NCBI RefSeq assembly: GCF_051014445.1
Contig: NW_027488379.1
Coordinates: forward strand, 1 to 64,000
Length of the DNA: 64,000 nucleotides
Source of the DNA: Colletes latitarsis
Taxonomy: Eukaryota > Arthropoda > Insecta > Hymenoptera > Colletidae
Direction: 5' to 3'
Part shown: one piece after another, positions 50,401 through 64,000 of the stretch
Layout of the letters: each line of letters begins with the position of its first letter
Numbering within the stretch: position 1 is the stretch's first letter
Translations under genes and position numbers: made by a program
Notes under the pieces: model-generated
Databases searched by the model: none
What the model saw: only the letters and a program-made list of their open reading frames with translations
What the model was told of the DNA's origin: nothing

Positions 50401-53300
50401 TCATCAGGCTCATACTTTCGCATTCTTCACATACTTGTTGAACGGATCCTGAGTTTTTTCTGGTTTGGATCACGTAGTAATGTGGTACCACACTGAAACG
50501 GTCAATTAAACCTGGTCTGGATAAATATTTTAGAGGATAACGCATCTTAGGTCTGGGTTAGTTCTAAGATTTGCCCTCATCAGGCTCATACTTTCGCGTT
50601 TTTCACATACTTGTTTAACAGATCATGGGTTTTTTCTGGGTTGGGTCACGTGGTACCACACTGAAACAATCAATTAAACCTGGTCTTGATAAATATTTTA
50701 GAGGATAACGCATGTTAGGTCTGGGTTAGGTCTAGGATTTGCCCTCATCAGGCTCATACTTTCGCATATTTCTCATACTTCATGGCTGGATCCTGGGCTT
50801 TCTCTGGATCGCATCACGTAGTAATGAAGTACAACACTGAAACAGACAATTAAACCTGGTTTCCATCAATATTTTAGAGGACAACGCATGTTAGGTCTAG
50901 GTTAGGCCTGGGGTTTGCTCTCATCGGGGTCATACTTTCGCAGTTTTAACATACATGTTGACCTGATCGAGGGTTTTTTCTGCTTTGGATCACGTAGTAA
51001 AGTGGTACCACACTGAAACAGTCCATTAAACCTGGATTGGATCAATATTTTTGAGGATAACGCATGTTAGGTCTAGGTTAGGCCGGGGATTTTCACTCAT
51101 CAGGCTCATACTTTCGCATTCTTCACATACTTGTTGAACGGATCCTGGGTTTTTTCTGGTTTGGTTCACGTAGTAATGTGGTACCACACTGAAACATTCA
51201 ATTAAACCTGATCTTGATAAATATTTTAGAGGATAACGCATGTTAGGTCTGGGTTAGGTCTAAGATTTGCCCTCATCAGGCTCATACTTTCGCATATTTC
51301 TCATACTTCATGGCTAGATCCTGGGCTGTTTCTGGATTGTATCACGTAGTAATGTGGTACCACGCTCAAACAGTCAATTAGACCTGGTTTCGATCAATAT
51401 TTTAGAGGATAACGCAAGTTAGGTCTGGCATAGGTCTGGGATTCGCCCTCATCAGGCTCATACTTTCGCGTTTTTCACATACTTGTTGAACAGATCCTGG
51501 GTTTTTTCTGGTTTGGATCACGTAGTAGTGTGGTACCACACTGAAACAGTCCATTAAACCTGGTTTGGATCAATATTTTAGAGGATAACGCATGTTAGGT
51601 CTAGGTTAGGTCGGGGATTTTCACTCATCAGACTCATACTTTCGCATTCTTCACATACTTGTTGAACGGATCCTGGGCTTTTGCGGGTTTGGATCACGTG
51701 GTAATGTGGTACCACACTGAAACAGTCGATAAAACCTGGTTTCGATCAATATCTTAGAGGATAACGCAAGTTAAGTCTGGGATTGGTCTGGGATTTGACC
51801 TCATCAGACTCATACTTTCGCACACTTCACATACTCGTTGAACAGATCCTGGGTTATTTTCTGGTTTGGACCACATAGTAATGTGGTACCACACTGAAAC
51901 AGTCGATTAAACCATGTTTCGATCAATATTTTTGAGGATAACGCATGTTAGGTCTAGGTTAGGCCTGGGATTTTCACTCATCAGGCTCATACTTTCGCAT
52001 TCTTCACATACTTGTTGAACGGATCCTGGGTTTTTTCTGGTTTGGATCACGTAGTAATGTGGGACCACACTGAAACAGTCAATTAAACCTGGTTTCGATC
52101 AATATTTTAGAGAATAATTCATGTTAGGTCTAGGTTAGGCCTGGGATTTGCCCTCGTCAGGGTCATACTTTCGCAGTTTTAACATACATGTTGGCCTGAT
52201 CGAGGGTTTTTTCTGCTTTGGATCACGTAGTAAAGTGGTACCACACTGAAGCAGTCCATTAAACCTGGTTTGGATCAATATTTTAGAGGATAACGCATGT
52301 TAGGTTTGGGTTAGGTCTAGGATTTGCCCTCATCAGGCTCATACTTTCGCATATTTCTCATACTTCATGGCTAGATCCTGGGCTGTTTCTGGATAGTATC
52401 ACGTAGTAATGTGGTACCACGCTGAAACAGTCAATTAAACCTGGTTTCGATCAATATTTTAGAGGATAACGCAAGTTAGGTCTGGGGTAGGTCTGGGATT
52501 CGCCCTCATCAGGCTCATACTTCCGCGTTTTTCACATACTCGTTGAACAGATCCTGGGTTATTTTCTGGTTTGGATCACATAGTAATGTGGTACCACACT
52601 GAAACAGTCGATTAAACCAGGTTTCGGTCAATATTTTTGAGGATAACGCATGTTAGGTCTAGGTTAGGTCTGGGATTTGCTCTCATCAGGCTCATTCTTT
52701 CGCATATTTCTCATACTTGATGGCTAGATCCTTGGCTTTTTCTGGATTGCATCACGTAGTAATGAAGTACAACACTGAAACAGTCAATTAAACCTGGTTT
52801 CGATCAATATTTTAGAGGATAACGCATGTTAGGCCTAGGTTAGCCCTGGGATTTTCACTCATCAGACTCATACTTTCGCATTCTTCACATACTTGTTGAA
52901 CTGATCCTGGGTTTTTTCTGGTTTGGATCACGTAGTAATGTGGGACCACACTGAAACAGTCAATTAAACCTGGTTTCGATCAATATTTTAGAGAATAATT
53001 CATGTTAGTTCTAGGTTAGGTCTGGGATTTGCTCTCATCAGGCTCATTCTTTCGCATATTTCTCATACTTGATGGCTAGATCCTGGGCTATTTCTGGATT
53101 GCATCACGTAGTAATGAAGTACAACACTGAAACAGTCAATTAAACCTGGTTTCCATCAATATTTTAGAGGACAACGCATGTTAGGTCTAGGTTAGGCCAG
53201 GGATTTGCCCTCATCAGGGTCATACTTTCGCAGTTTTAACATACATGTTGACCTGATCGAGGGTTTTTTCTGCTTTGGATCACGTAGTAAAGTGGTACCA
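38441..53300. repeat. Satellite zone marked by the CAGTTTTAACATACATG subtype
   Basis: Monomers carrying CAGTTTTAACATACATG (or the TGCATG form) with TTGACCTGATCGAGGG and a TAGTAAAGTGG palindrome-flank variant occur only here, from about 38.6 to 53.3 kb. They alternate with monomers carrying GAGAATAATTCATG and GGATTGCATCACG. Local duplications include 47.6-48.2 with 50.07-50.6 kb (offset 2465, 14 monomers) and repeated CACGCTCAAACAG and TTAGACCTGG markers near 49.43, 51.36 and 53.47 kb. A monomer near 50.64 kb lacks several bases before GTGGTACCAC. No gene seen. Confidence 0.8.
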
Positions 53301-54731
53301 CACTGAAACATTCAATTAAACCTGATCTTGATAAATATTTTAGAGGATAACGCATGTTAGGTCTGGGTTAGGTCTAAGATTTGCCCTCATCAGGCTCATA
53401 CTTTCGCATATTTCTCATACTTCATGGCTAGATCCTGGGCTGTTTCTGGATTGTATCACGTAGTAATGTGGTACCACGCTCAAACAGTCAATTAGACCTG
53501 GTTTCGATCAATATTTTAGAGGATAACGCAAGTTAGGTCTGGCATAGGTCTGGGATTCGCCCTCATCAGACTCATACTTTCGCGTTTGTCACATACTTGT
53601 TGAACTGATCCTGGGCTTTTTCTGGTTTGGATCACGTAGTAACGTGGTACCACACTGAAACAGTCAATTAAACCTGGTTTCGATCAATATTTTAGAGAAT
53701 AATTCATGTTAGCTCTAGGTTTGGTCTGGGATTTGCCCTCATCAGGCTCATACTTTCGCGTTTTTCACATACTTGTTGAACAGATCATGGGTTTTTTCTG
53801 GTTTGGATGACGTAGTAATGTGGTGCCACACTGAAACAGTCCATTAAACCTGGTTTGGATCAATATTTTAGAGGATAACGCATGTTAGGTCTAGGTTAGC
53901 CCTGGGATTTTCACTCATCAGGCTCATACTTTCGCATTCTTCACATACTTGTTGAACTGATCCTGGGTTTTTTCTGGTTTGGATCACGAAGTAGTGTGGT
54001 ACCACACTGAAACAGTCGATTAAACCAGGTTTCGATCAATATTTAAGAGAATAATTCATGTTAGGTCTAGGTTAGGTCTGGGATTTGCTCTCATCAGGCT
54101 CATTCTTTCGCATATTTCTCATACTTGTTGAACGGATCCTGGGTTTTTTCTGGTTTGGATCACGTAGTAATGTGGGACCACACTGAAACAGGCAATTAAA
54201 CCTGGTTTCGATCAATATTTTAGAGAATAATTCATGTTAGGTCTAGGTTAGGTCTGGGATTTGCTCTCATCAGGCTCATTCTTTCGCATATTTCTCATAC
54301 TTGATGGCTAGATCCTGGGCTTTTTCTGGATTGCATCACGTAGTAATGAAGTACAACACTGAAACAGTCAATTAAACCTGGTTTCCGTCAATATCTTAGA
54401 GGACAACGCATGTTAGGTCTAGGTTAGCCCTGGGATTTTCACTCTTCAGACTCATACTTTCGCATTCTTCACATACTTGTTGAACAGATCCTGGGTTTTT
54501 TCGGGTTTGGATCTTGTAGTAGTGTGGTACCACACTGAAACAGTCCATTAAACCTGGTTTGGATCAATATTTTAGAGGATAACGCATGTTAGGTCTAGGT
54601 TAGGTCTGGGATTTTCACTCATCAGACTCATACATTCGCATTCTTCACATACTTGTTGAACGGATCCTGGGTTTTTTCTGGTTTGGATCACGTAGTAATG
54701 TGGTACCACACTGAAACAGTCGAGTAAACCT
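53301..54731. repeat. Satellite monomers between zones
   Basis: About eight monomers of mixed subtypes lead from the subtype zone into the long-range duplicated segment. They are related to 49-51 kb at the left and to 57.5 kb at the right. No gene seen. Confidence 0.75.
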
Positions 54732-57453
54732 GGTTTCGATCAAAATTTTAGAGGATAACGCAAGTTAGGTCTGGGATAGGTCTGGGATTTGACCTCATCA
54801 GACTCATACTTTCACACACTTCACATACTCCTTGAACAGATCCTGGGTTATTTTCTGGGTTGGATCACATAGTAATGTGGTACCACACTGAAACGGTCGA
54901 TTAAACCAGGTTTCGATCAATATTTTAGAGGATAACGCATGTTAGGTCTAGGTTAGGCCTGGGATTTTCACTCATCAGACTCATACTTTCGCATTCTTCA
55001 CATACTTGTTGAACGGAGCCTGGGTTTTTTCTGGTTTGGATCACGTAGTAATGTGGGACCACACTGAAACAGTCAATAAAACCTGGTTTCGATCAATATT
55101 TTAGAGAATAATTCATGTTAGGTCTAGGTTAGGTCTGGGATTTGCTCTCATCAGGCTAATACTTTCGCATTCTTCACATACTTGTTGAACGGATCCTGGG
55201 TTTTTTCCGGTTTGGGACCCGTAATAATGTGGGACCACACTGAAACAATAAATTAAACCTGGTCTTTGTAAATATTTTAGAGGATAACGCATGTTAGGTC
55301 TGGGTTAGGTCTAGGATTTGCCCTCATCAGGCTCATACTTTCGCGTCTTTCACATACTTGTTGAACAGATCATGGGTTTTTTCTGGTTTGGGTCACGTAG
55401 TAGTGTGATACCACACTGAAGCAGTCGATTAAACCTGGTTTCGATCAATATTTTACAGGATAACGCATGTTAGGTCTAGGTTAGCCCTGGGATTTTCACT
55501 CATCAGACTCATACTATCGCATTCTTCACATACTTGTTAAACTGATCCTGTGTTTTTTCTGGTTTGGATCAGGTAGTAATGTGGTGCCACACTGAAACAG
55601 TCCATTAAACCTAGTTTGGATCAATATTTTAGAGGATAACGCATGTTAGGTCTAGGTTAGCCCTGGGATTTTCACACATCAGACTCATACTTTCGCATTC
55701 TTCACATACTTGTTGAACTGATCCTGGGTTTTTTCTGGTTTGGATCACGTAGTAATGTGGTGCCACACTGAAACAGTCCATTAAACCTGGTTTCCATTAA
55801 TATCTTAGAGGACAACGCAAGTTAGGTCTAGGTTTGGCCTGGGATTTTCACTCATCAGGCTCATACTTTCGCATTCTTCACATACTTGTTGAACGGATCC
55901 TGGGTTTTTTCTGGTTTGGATCATGTAGTAATGTGGTACCACACTGAAACAGTCGATTAAACCTGGTTTCGATCAATATTTTAGAGGATAACGCAAGTTA
56001 GGTCTGGGATAGGTCTGGGATTTTCACACATCAGACTCATACTTTCGCGTTTTTCACATACTTGTTGAACAGGTCCCGTGTTTTTTCTGGTTTGGATCAC
56101 GAAGTAGTGTGGTACCACACTGAAACAGTCAATTAAACCTGGTTTCCATCAATATCTTAGAGGATAACGCAAGTTAGGTCTAGGTTAGGCCTGGGATTTT
56201 CACTCATCAGGCTCATACTTTCGCATTCTTCACATACTTGTTGAACGGATCCTGGGTTTTTTCTGGTTTGGATCACGTAGTAATGTGGGACCACACTGAA
56301 ACAGTCAATTAAACCTGGTTTCGATCAATATTTTAGAGAATAATTCATGTTAGGTCTAGGTTAGGTCTGGAATTTCCTCTCGTCAGGCTCATTCTTTCGC
56401 ATATTTCTCATACTTGGTGGCTAGATCCTGGGCTTTTTCTGGATTGCATCACGTAGTAATGAAGTACAACACTGAAGCAGTCAATTAAACCTGGTTTCCG
56501 TCAATATCTTAGAGGACAACGCAAGCTAGGTCTGGGATAAGTCTGGGATTTGCCCTCATCAGGCTCATACTTTCGCGTTTTTCACATACTTGTTGAACAG
56601 ATCCTGGGTTTTTTCTGGTTTGTATCACGTAGTAGTGTGGTACCACACTGAAACAGTCCATTAAACCTGGTTTGGATCAATATTTTAGAGGATAACGCAT
56701 GTTAGGTCTAGGTTAGCCCTGGGATTTTCACTCATCAGACTCATACTTTCGCATTCTTCACATACTTGTTGAACTGATCCTGGGTTTTTTCTGGTTTGGA
56801 TCACGTAGTAATGTGGTGCCACACTGAAACAGTCCATTAAACCTGGTTTCGATCAATATTTTAGAGGATAACGCATGTTAGGTCTAGGTTAGCCCTGGGA
56901 TTTTCACTCTTCAGACTCATACTTTCGCATTCTTCACATAGTTGTTGAACAGATCCTGGGTTTTTTCGGGTTTGGATCACGTAGTAGTGTGGTACCACAC
57001 TGAAACAGTCCATTAAACCTGGTTTGGATCAATATTTTAGAGGATAACGCATGTTAGGTCTAGGTTAGGTCTGGGATTTTCACTCATCAGACTCATACTT
57101 TCGCGTTCTTCACATACTTGTTGAACGGATCCTGGGTTTTTTCTGGTTTGGATCACGTAGTAATGTGGGACCACACTGAAACAGTCAATTAAACCTGATT
57201 TCGATCAATATTTTAGAGAATAATTCATGTTAGGTCTAGGTTAGGTCTGGGATTTGCTCTCATCAGGCTTATTCTTTCGCATATTTCTCATACTTGATGG
57301 CTAGATCCTGGGCTCTTTCTGGATTGCATCACGTAGTAATGAAGTACAACACTGAATCAGTCAATTAAACATGGTTTCCATCAATACCTTAGAGGACAAC
57401 GCAAGTTAGGTCTGGGATATGTCTGGGATTTGCCCTCATCAGGCTCATACTTT
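54732..57453. repeat. Long-range satellite segment, copy B
   Basis: Partner of 1-2722 at constant offset 54731. Its beginning (54732 onward) also recurs at 57725 (offset 2993, 17 monomers), and its second half recurs downstream at 59.7-60.9 kb. It is therefore part of a local amplification as well as a long-range copy. Confidence 0.85.
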
Positions 57454-60400
57454 CGCGTTTTTCACATACTTGTTGAACAGATCCTGGGTTTTTTCTGGTT
57501 TGGATCACGTAGTAGTGTGGTACCACACTGAAACAGTCCATTAAACCTGGTTTGGATCAATATTTTAGAGGATAACGCATGTTAGGTCTAGGTTAGGTCT
57601 GGGATTTTCACTCATCAGACTCATACATTCGCATTCTTCACATACTTGTTGAACGGATCCTGGGTTTTTTCTGGTTTGGATCACGTAGTAATGTGGTACC
57701 ACACTGAAACAGTCGAATAAACCTGGTTTCGCTCAAAATTTTAGAGGATAACGCAAGTTAGGTCTGGGATAGGTCTGGGATTTGACCTCATCAGACTCAT
57801 ACTTTCACACACTTCACATACTCCTTGAACAGATCCTGGATTATTTTCTGGGTTGGATCACATAGTAATGTGGTACCACACTGAAACAGTCGATTAAACC
57901 AGGTTTCGATCAATATTTTAGAGGATAACGCATGTTAGGTCTAGGTTAGGCCTGGGATTTTCACTCATCAGACTCATACTTTCGCATTCTTCACATACTT
58001 GTTGAACGGAGCCTGGGTTTTTTCTGGTTTGGATCACGTAGTAATGTGGTACCACGCTGAAACAGTCAATTAAACCTGGTTTCGATCAATATTTTAGAGG
58101 ATAACGCAAGTTCGGTCTGGGATAGGTCTGGGATTTGCCCTCATCAGGCTCATACTTTCGCATATTTCTCATACTTCATGGCTAGATCCTGGGCTGTTTC
58201 TGGGTTGTGTCACGTAGTAATGTGGTACCACGCTGAAACAGTCAATTAAACCTGGTCTTGATAAATATTTTAGAGGGTAACGCTTGTTAGGTCTAGGTTA
58301 GCCCTGGGATTTTCGCTCATCACACTCATACTTTCGCATTCTTCACGTACTTGTTGAACGGATCCTGGGTTTTTACTGGTTTGGATCACGTAGTAATGTG
58401 GTGCCACACTGAAACAGTCGATTAAACCAGGTTTCGATCAATATTTAAGAGAATAATTCACGTTAGGTCTAGGTTAGCTCTGGGATTTGCTCTCATCTGG
58501 CCCATTCTTTCGCATATTTCTCATACTTGATGGCTAGATCCTGGGCTTTTCCTGGATTGCATCACGTAGTAATGAAGTACGACACTGCAACAGTCAATTA
58601 AATCTGGTTTCCATCAATATTTATGAGGATAACGCATGTTAGGTCTAGGTTAGTCCTGGGATTTGCTCTCATCTGGCCCATTCTTTCGCATATTTCTCAT
58701 ACTTGATTGCTAGATCCTGGGTTTTTTCTGGTTTGGATCACGTAGCAAAGTGGTACCACACTGAAACAGTCGATTAAACCTGGTTTCGATCAATATTTTA
58801 GAGGATAACGCAAGTCTGGTCTGGGATAGGTCTGGGATTTTCACTCATCAGACTCATACTTTCGCATTCTTCACATACTTGTTGAACAGATCCTGGGTTT
58901 TTTCTGGTTTGGGTCCGGTAGTAATGTGGTACCACACTGAAACAGTCGATTAAACCAGGTTTCGATCAATATTTAAGAGAATAATTCATGTTAGGTTTGG
59001 GTTAGGTCTAGGATTTGCCCTCATCAGGCTCATACTTTCGCATATTTCTCATACTTCATGGCTAGATCCTGGGCTGTTTCTGGATTGTGTCACGTAGTAA
59101 TGTGGTACCACGCTGAAACAGTCAATTAAACCTGGTCTTGATAAATATTTTAGAGGATAACGCTTGTTAGGTCTAGTTTAGCCCTGGGATTTTCACTTAT
59201 CAGACTCATACTTTCGCATTCTTCACATACTTGTTGAACAGATACAGGGTTTCTTCTGGTTTGGAACACATAGTAATGTGGTACCACACTGAAACAGACG
59301 ATTAAACCAGGTTTCGATCAATATTTTTGAGGATAACGCATTTTAGGTCTAGGTTAGGCCGGGGTTTTTCACTCATCACACTCATAGTTTCGCATTCTTC
59401 ACATACTTGTTGAACGGATCCTGGGTTTTTACTGGTTTGGATCACGTACTAGTGAAGTGCAACACTGAAACAGTCAATTAAACCTGGTTTCCATCAATAT
59501 TTTAGAGGACAACGCATGTTACATCTAGGTTAGGCCGAGGATTTTCACTCATCAGACTCATACTTTCGCATTCTCCACATACTTGTTGAACGGATCCTGG
59601 GTTTTTACTGGTTTGGATCACGTAGTAATGTGGTACCACACTGAAACAGTCGATTAAACCTGGTTTCGATCAATATTTTTGAGGATAACGCATGTTAGGT
59701 CTAGGTTAGGTCTGGAATTTCCTCTCGTCAGGCTCATTCTTTCGCATATTTCTCATACTTGGTGGCTAGATCCTGGGCTTTTTCTGGATTGCATCACGTA
59801 GTAATGAAGTACAACACTGAAGCAGTCAATTAAACCTGGTTTCCGTCAATATCTTAGAGGACAACGCAAGCTAGGTCTGGGATAAGTCTGGGATTTGCCC
59901 TCATCAGGCTCATACTTTCGCGTTTTTCACATACTTGTTGAACAGATCCTGGGTTTTTTCTGGTTTGTATCACGTAGTAGTGTGGTACCACACTGAAACA
60001 GTCCATTAAACCTGGTTTGGATCAATATTTTAGAGGATAACGCATGTTAGGTCTAGGTTAGCCCTGGGATTTTCACTCATCAGACTCATACTTTCGCATT
60101 CTTCACATAGTTGTTGAACAGATCCTGGGTTTTTTCGGGTTTGGATCACGTAGTAGTGTGGTACCACACTGAAACAGTCCATTAAACCTGGTTTGGATCA
60201 ATATTTTAGAGGATAACGCATGTTAGGTCTAGGTTAGGTCTGGGATTTTCACTCATCAGACTCATACTTTCGCGTTCTTCACATACTTGTTGAACGGATC
60301 CTGGGTTTTTTCTGGTTTGGATCACGTAGTAATGTGGGACCACACTGAAACAGTCAATTAAACCTGATTTCGATCAATATTTTAGAGAATAATTCATGTT

Positions 60401-63400
60401 AGGTCTAGGTTAGGTCTGGGATTTGCTCTCATCAGGCTTATTCTTTCGCATATTTCTCATACTTGATGGCTAGATCCTGGGCTCTTTCTGGATTGCATCA
60501 CGTAGTAATGAAGTACAACACTGAATCAGTCAATTAAACATGGTTTCCATCAATACCTTAGAGGACAACGCAAGTTAGGTCTGGGATATGTCTGGGATTT
60601 GCCCTCATCAGGCTCATACTTTCGCGTTTTTCACATACTTGTTGAACAGATCCTGGGTTTTTTCTGGTTTGGATCACGTAGTAGTGTGGTACCACACTGA
60701 AACAGTCCATTAAACCTGGTTTGGATCAATATTTTAGAGGATAACGCATGTTAGGTCTAGGTTAGGTCTGGGATTTTCACTCATCAGACTCATACTTTCG
60801 CATTCTTCACGTACTTGTTGAACGGATCCTGGGTTTTTACTGGTTTGGATCACGTAGTAATGTGGTGCCACACTGAAACAGTCGATTAAACCAGGTTTCG
60901 ATCAATATTTAAGAGAATAATTCACGTTAGGTCTAGGTTAGCTCTGGGATTTGCTCTCATCTGGCCCATTCTTTCGCATATTTCTCATACTTGATGGCTA
61001 GATCCTGGGCTTTTCCTGGATTGCATCACGTAGTAATGAAGTACGACACTGCAACAGTCAATTAAATCTGGTTTCCATCAATATTTATGAGGATAACGCA
61101 TGTTAGGTCTAGGTTAGTCCTGGGATTTGCTCTCATCTGGCCCATTCTTTCGCATATTTCTCATACTTGATTGCTAGATCCTGGGCTGTTTCTGGGTTGT
61201 GTCACGTAGTAATGTGGTACCACGCTGAAACAGTCAATTAAACCTGGTTTCGATCAATATTTTAGAGGACAACGCAAGTTTGGTCTAGGTTAGGCCTGGG
61301 ATTTTCACTCATCAGGCTCATACATTCGCATTCTTCACATACTTGTTGAACGGATCCTGGGTTTTTTCTGGTTTGGATCACGTAGTAATGTGGGACCACA
61401 CTGAAACAATAAATTAAACCTGGTCTTGGTAAATATTTTAGAGGATAACGCAAGTTAGGTCTGGGATAGGTCTGGGATTCGCCCTCATCAGGCTCATACT
61501 TTCGCGTTTTTCACATACTTGTTGAACTGATCCTGGGTTTTTTCTGGTTTGGATCACGTAGCAAAGTGGTACCACACTGAAACAGTCGATTAAACCTGGT
61601 TTCGATCAATATTTTAGAGGATAACGCAAGTCTGGTCTGGGATAGGTCTGGGATTTTCACTCATCAGACTCATACTTTCGCATTCTTCACATACTTGTTG
61701 AACAGATCCTGGGTTTTTTCTGGTTTGGGTCCGGTAGTAATGTGGTACCACACTGAAACAGTCGATTAAACCAGGTTTCGATCAATATTTAAGAGAATAA
61801 TTCATGTTAGGTCTAGGTTAGGTCTGGGATTTGCTCTCATCAGGCTCATTCTTTCGCATATTTCTCATACTTGATGGCTAGATCCTGGGCTTTTCCTGGA
61901 TTGCATCACGTTGTAATGTGGGACCACACTGAAACAGTCAATTAAACCTGGTCTTCATAAATTTTAGAGGGTAACGCTTGTTAGGTCTAGGTTAGCCCTG
62001 GGATTTTCACTCATCACACTCATACTTTCGCATTCTTCACGTACTTGTTGAACGGATCCTGGGTTTTTACTGGTTTGGATCACGTAGTAATGTGGTGCCA
62101 CACTGAAACAGTCGATTAAACCAGGTTTCGATCAATATTTATGAGGATAACGCATGTTAGGTCTAGGTTAGGCCTGGGATTTTCACTCATCAGACACATA
62201 CTTTCGTATTCTTCACATACTTGTTGAACGGATCCTGGGTTTTTTCTGGTTTGGATCACGTAGTAATGTGGGACCACACTGAAACAGTCCATTAAACCTG
62301 GTTTGGATCAATATTTTAGAGGATAACGCATGTTAGGTTTGGGTTAGGTCTAGGATTTGCCCTCATCAGGCTCATACTTTCGCATATTTCTCATACTTCA
62401 TGGCTAGATCCTGGGCTGTTTCTGGATTGTATCACGTAGTAATGTGGTACCACGCTGAAACAGTCAGTCAAACCTGGTTTCGATCAATATTTTAGAGGAT
62501 AACGCATGTTAGGTTTGGGTTAGGTCTAGGATTTGCCCTCATCAGGCTCATACTTTCGCATATTTCTCATACTTCATGGCTAGATCCTGGGCTGTTTCTG
62601 GATTGTGTCACGTAGTAATGTGGTACCACGCTGAAACAGTCAATTAAACCTGGTCTTGATAAATATTTTAGAGGATAACGCTTGTTAGGTCTAGTTTAGC
62701 CCTGGGATTTTCACTTATCAGACTCATACTTTCGCATTCTTCACATACTTGTTGAACAGATACAGGGTTTCTTCTGGTTTGGAACACATAGTAATGTGGT
62801 ACCACACTGAAACAGACGATTAAACCAGGTTTCGATCAATATTTTTGAGGATAACGCATGTTAGGTCTAGGTTAGGCCGGGGTTTTTCACTCATCACACT
62901 CATAGTTTCGCATTCTTCACATACTTGTTGAACGGATCCTGGGTTTTTACTGGTTTGGATCACGTACTAGTGAAGTGCAACACTGAAACAGTCAATTAAA
63001 CCTGGTTTCCATCAATATTTTAGAGGACAACGCATGTTAGATCTAGGTTAGGCCGAGGATTTTCACTCATCAGACTCATACTTTCGCATTCTCCACATAC
63101 TTGTTGAACGGATCCTGGGTTTTTACTGGTTTGGATCACGTAGTAATGTGGTACCACACTGAAACAGTCGATTAAACCTGGTTTCGATCAATATTTTTGA
63201 GGATAACGCATGTTAGGTCTAGGTTAGGCCGAGGATTTTCACTCATCAAACTCATACTTTCGCATTCTCCACATACTTGTTGAACGGATCCTGGGTTTTT
63301 ACTGGTTTGGATCACGTAGTAATGTGGTACCACACTGAAACATTCAATTAAACCTGGTCTTGATAAATATTTTAGAGGATAGCGCATGTAAGGTTTGGGT

Positions 63401-64000
63401 TAGGTCTAGGATTTGCCCTCATCAGGCTCATACTTTCGCATATTTCTCATACTTCATGGCTAGATCCTGGGCTGTTTCTGGATTGTATCATGTAGTAATG
63501 TGGGACCACACTGAAACAATCAATTAAACCTGGTCTTGATAAATATTTTAGAGGATAATGCATGTTAGGTCTCGGATAGGTCTGGGATTTGCCCTCATCG
63601 GACTCATACTTTCGCACACTTCACATACTCGTTGAACAGATCGTGGGTTATTTTCTGGTTTGGATCACATAGTAATGTGGTACCACACTGAAACAGACGA
63701 TTAAACCAGGTTTCGATCAATATATTTGAGGATAACGCATGTTAGGTCTAGGTTAGGCCGAGGTTTTTCACACATCACACTCATACTTTCGCATTCTGCA
63801 CATACTTGTTGAACGGATCCTGGGTTTTTACTGGTTTGGATCACGTAGTAATGAAGTGCAACACTGAAACAGTCAATTAAACCTGGTTTCGATCAATATT
63901 TTTGAGGATAACGCATGTTAGGTCTAGGTTAGGCCGAGGATTTTCACTCATCAAACTCATACTTTCGCATTCTCCACGTACTTGTTGAACGGATCCTGGG
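57454..64000. repeat. Satellite with 14- to 20-monomer duplications
   Basis: Several overlapping duplications are visible. 56361 onward recurs at 59706 (offset 3345, 19 monomers), but by 57372/60541 the offset is 3169, so exactly one monomer is missing downstream. 58451 recurs at 60914 (offset 2463, 14 monomers). 59161 recurs at 62681 (offset 3520, 20 monomers). The last kilobase resembles 4.2-5.2 kb, including the 63172 and 4571 monomers. The array runs off the right edge. No gene seen. Confidence 0.8.

Larger units (their letters stand above)
30517..64000. repeat. Satellite array, right arm (about 176-bp monomers)
   Basis: Same satellite family and same orientation as the left arm, running from the right target-site duplication to the window edge without any gene-like sequence. 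About 190 monomers are present. Subtype composition changes along the arm: 11-mer material first, then a 12-mer doublet, then a zone with a private subtype (38.6-53.3 kb), then segments related to the left end of the window. Confidence 0.97.

Noticed and set aside
3161..63387. Dozens of minus-strand ORFs of about 71 codons in the satellite, all starting MRYPLKYLSR or similar
   Set aside because: The 176-bp period is 2 modulo 3, so each 216-nt frame simply spans one monomer plus 40 bases. The start (MRYPLKYLSR) and the end (CVILKNIDRNQV) are the same DNA read in two frames. Longer versions arise only at indels. No conservation beyond the DNA repeat itself.
1..64000. CENP-B-box-like motif in the monomers
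   Set aside because: The closest stretches around GGTTTCGATCAA do not match the known box well enough.

Overview
The window is a long satellite-DNA array of about 176-bp monomers, interrupted once by an apparently intact non-LTR retrotransposon of about 6.0 kb. I find no conventional host gene, tRNA, rRNA or CRISPR array. The retrotransposon has R1-clade features: APE endonuclease, reverse transcriptase and a C-terminal CCHC in ORF2; three zinc knuckles in ORF1; and a UAAUG junction between the ORFs. Together with the TTAGG-like words in the satellite, this suggests an arthropod, probably insect, heterochromatic region (centromeric, pericentromeric or subtelomeric). The species cannot be read from the sequence.

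Layout. Bases 1-24511 and 30517-64000 are head-to-tail monomers of one satellite family, roughly 330 in all, moderately AT-rich and in one orientation. Several monomer subtypes alternate and are organised into higher-order repeats of different sizes: a 7-mer (1234 bp, 4.2-6.8 kb), a 3-mer and 4-mer block (11.3-13.2 kb), an 11-mer (1938 bp, 13.95-19.97 kb, resumed at 30.5-32.5 kb), a 2620-bp doublet (19.2-24.5 kb), a 12-mer doublet (2115 bp, 34.2-38.4 kb), a region marked by a private monomer subtype (38.6-53.3 kb), and 17- to 20-mer scale duplications (54-64 kb). The first 2.72 kb recurs almost base for base at 54732-57453.

The element occupies 24512-30516 on the + strand: 5' UTR 24512-24895, ORF1 24896-26773, ORF2 26773-29955, a hairpin-rich 3' UTR 29956-30468, and 48 adenines at 30469-30516. 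A 14-bp target-site duplication flanks it. A satellite copy at 13.2-16 kb matches both flanks continuously without the insert, so it serves as an in-window empty site.

How the parts would work together, from known R1-clade biology: ORF1 protein coats the RNA, ORF2 endonuclease nicks the target, ORF2 reverse transcriptase copies the RNA from its 3' end at the nick, and the UAAUG overlap couples ORF2 translation to ORF1. Catalytic motifs are present and both frames are open, so this copy could be active or very recently inserted. The recurrent 71-codon minus-strand ORFs in the satellite are repeat artefacts and are not annotated as genes.
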